From: an uncultured Croceitalea sp.
GTDB taxonomy: Bacteria; Bacteroidota; Bacteroidia; Flavobacteriales; Flavobacteriaceae
Reading direction: 5' to 3'
DNA length: 64,000 bases
Assembly: GCA_947499565.1 (NCBI GenBank)
Contig: CANMOV010000001.1
Span: forward strand, 620,001-684,000
Shown here: one piece after another, positions 63,700 to 64,000 of the stretch
How the letters are laid out: every line of letters starts with the position of its first letter
How positions within the stretch are numbered: position 1 is the first letter of the stretch
Program-made: the position numbers and the translations under genes
Notes under the pieces: generated by a model
What the model was told of the DNA's origin: nothing
Database searches by the model: none
Seen by the model: only the letters and a program-made list of their open reading frames with translations

Positions 63700-63818
63700 A
63701 ATAGTAGTTTTTAATGATTTATGATACAAATTAAAGGCTGTTAACTGTATCAAAAAACAAAAAGTACAGGAGCGTAAATAAATGCAAATGAACGTCAGAA
63801 AACTGTACGATTATTTCT

Positions 63819-64000
63819 TTATAAACTATTCCAATTTTTAAACTTAACTGATTGCCTACTAGATACTTCTACTTTTTCTCCAGTGGTTAATATAATTTGT
63901 AATTTATTATTGAAGTATGGATGAATCTCTTTGATGTAATGTATATTAATCATTTGACTTCGATTAACACGGAAAAAGACTTTAGGATCTAATTTCTCTG
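63819..64000 (-). CDS. LytTR-type DNA-binding domain protein, C-terminal fragment
   Basis: The last 60 codons of a gene continuing beyond the right edge. They read LDPKVFFRVNRSQMINIHYI, then a strand pair and VEVSSRQSVKFKNW, the C-terminal half of a LytTR domain: the FFRVNRSQMIN helix-loop and the SRQ basic strand. Such domains bind DNA, usually behind a receiver domain (AgrA/LytR type). It reads toward the lipoprotein and hydrolase genes and may regulate them. Confidence 0.88.
   Translation of the reverse strand, partial: EKLDPKVFFRVNRSQMINIHYIKEIHPYFNNKLQIILTTGEKVEVSSRQSVKFKNWNSL

Overview
The window is AT-rich chromosomal DNA of a Bacteroidota bacterium, most probably a marine member of the Flavobacteriaceae. 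The reasons are the many lipoproteins with a Bacteroidota-type lipobox, recurrent TAnnTTTG promoter boxes close to start codons, the near absence of Shine-Dalgarno sequences, and family-typical genes: an alpha/beta-fused 2-oxoacid dehydrogenase E1, a kinase-aminotransferase fusion, a QEGLA-motif protein, DUF4139/MuiA, and a type III polyketide synthase with its own acyl carrier protein. No rRNA, tRNA, CRISPR array, transposase or integrase was recognised.

Layout. 1-14.4 kb holds housekeeping and envelope genes: gamma-glutamyltransferase, ACP phosphodiesterase, glmM, a lipid A-type acyltransferase, rhomboid protease, a TlpA-like thioredoxin, a large FAD/Fe-S dehydrogenase and an LpxH-like phosphoesterase. 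At 14.5-20 kb chorismate synthase is followed by a tightly packed set: acidic amino acid symporter, glutathione-synthetase-like ATP-grasp ligase, N-formylglutamate amidohydrolase-like enzyme and a MATCAP/QEGLA metalloprotease. This looks like an undescribed ligase-protease pathway. At 20-29 kb are a MuiA protein carrying an inserted TonB-plug-like segment, a DCC thioredoxin-like protein, a TPR-LuxR regulator divergent from a cholesterol-dependent-cytolysin-like lipoprotein, and a MutS2 without an Smr domain. At 29-35.5 kb a minus-strand set matches the DgcA/DgcN D-glutamate route, next to a kinase-phospholyase/aminotransferase fusion and a nucleotide phosphodiesterase-like lipoprotein. 35.6-44.3 kb holds ung, a lone receiver domain, a nucleoside phosphorylase operon, a SUI1-like factor, a 2OG oxygenase, the E1 fusion and an OmpA lipoprotein.

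44.35-50.97 kb is an eight-gene plus-strand biosynthetic operon: FAD oxidoreductase, methyltransferase, type III PKS, enoyl-reductase-like SDR, dehydratase, ketosynthase, acyl carrier protein and a membrane protein. It has the logic of a phenolic-lipid/alkylquinone pathway with a dedicated mini fatty-acid synthase. The dehydratase is fused in frame to a GIY-YIG domain through a 51-bp tandem repeat that contains a dispersed REP-like sequence.

53.4-61.3 kb is an accessory island. Six minus-strand genes, including a RloC/PrrC-like AAA ATPase with a CxxC hook and a DUF2130 protein, lie between two copies of a non-coding element. The element has two modules (A and B) whose hairpins carry compensatory base changes between the copies, and TTATGTAAAAT/ATTTTACATAA motifs sit at gene ends. 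In one copy a gene lies between the two modules. The right end holds a CocE/NonD-type hydrolase, a small lipoprotein and the C-terminus of a LytTR regulator.
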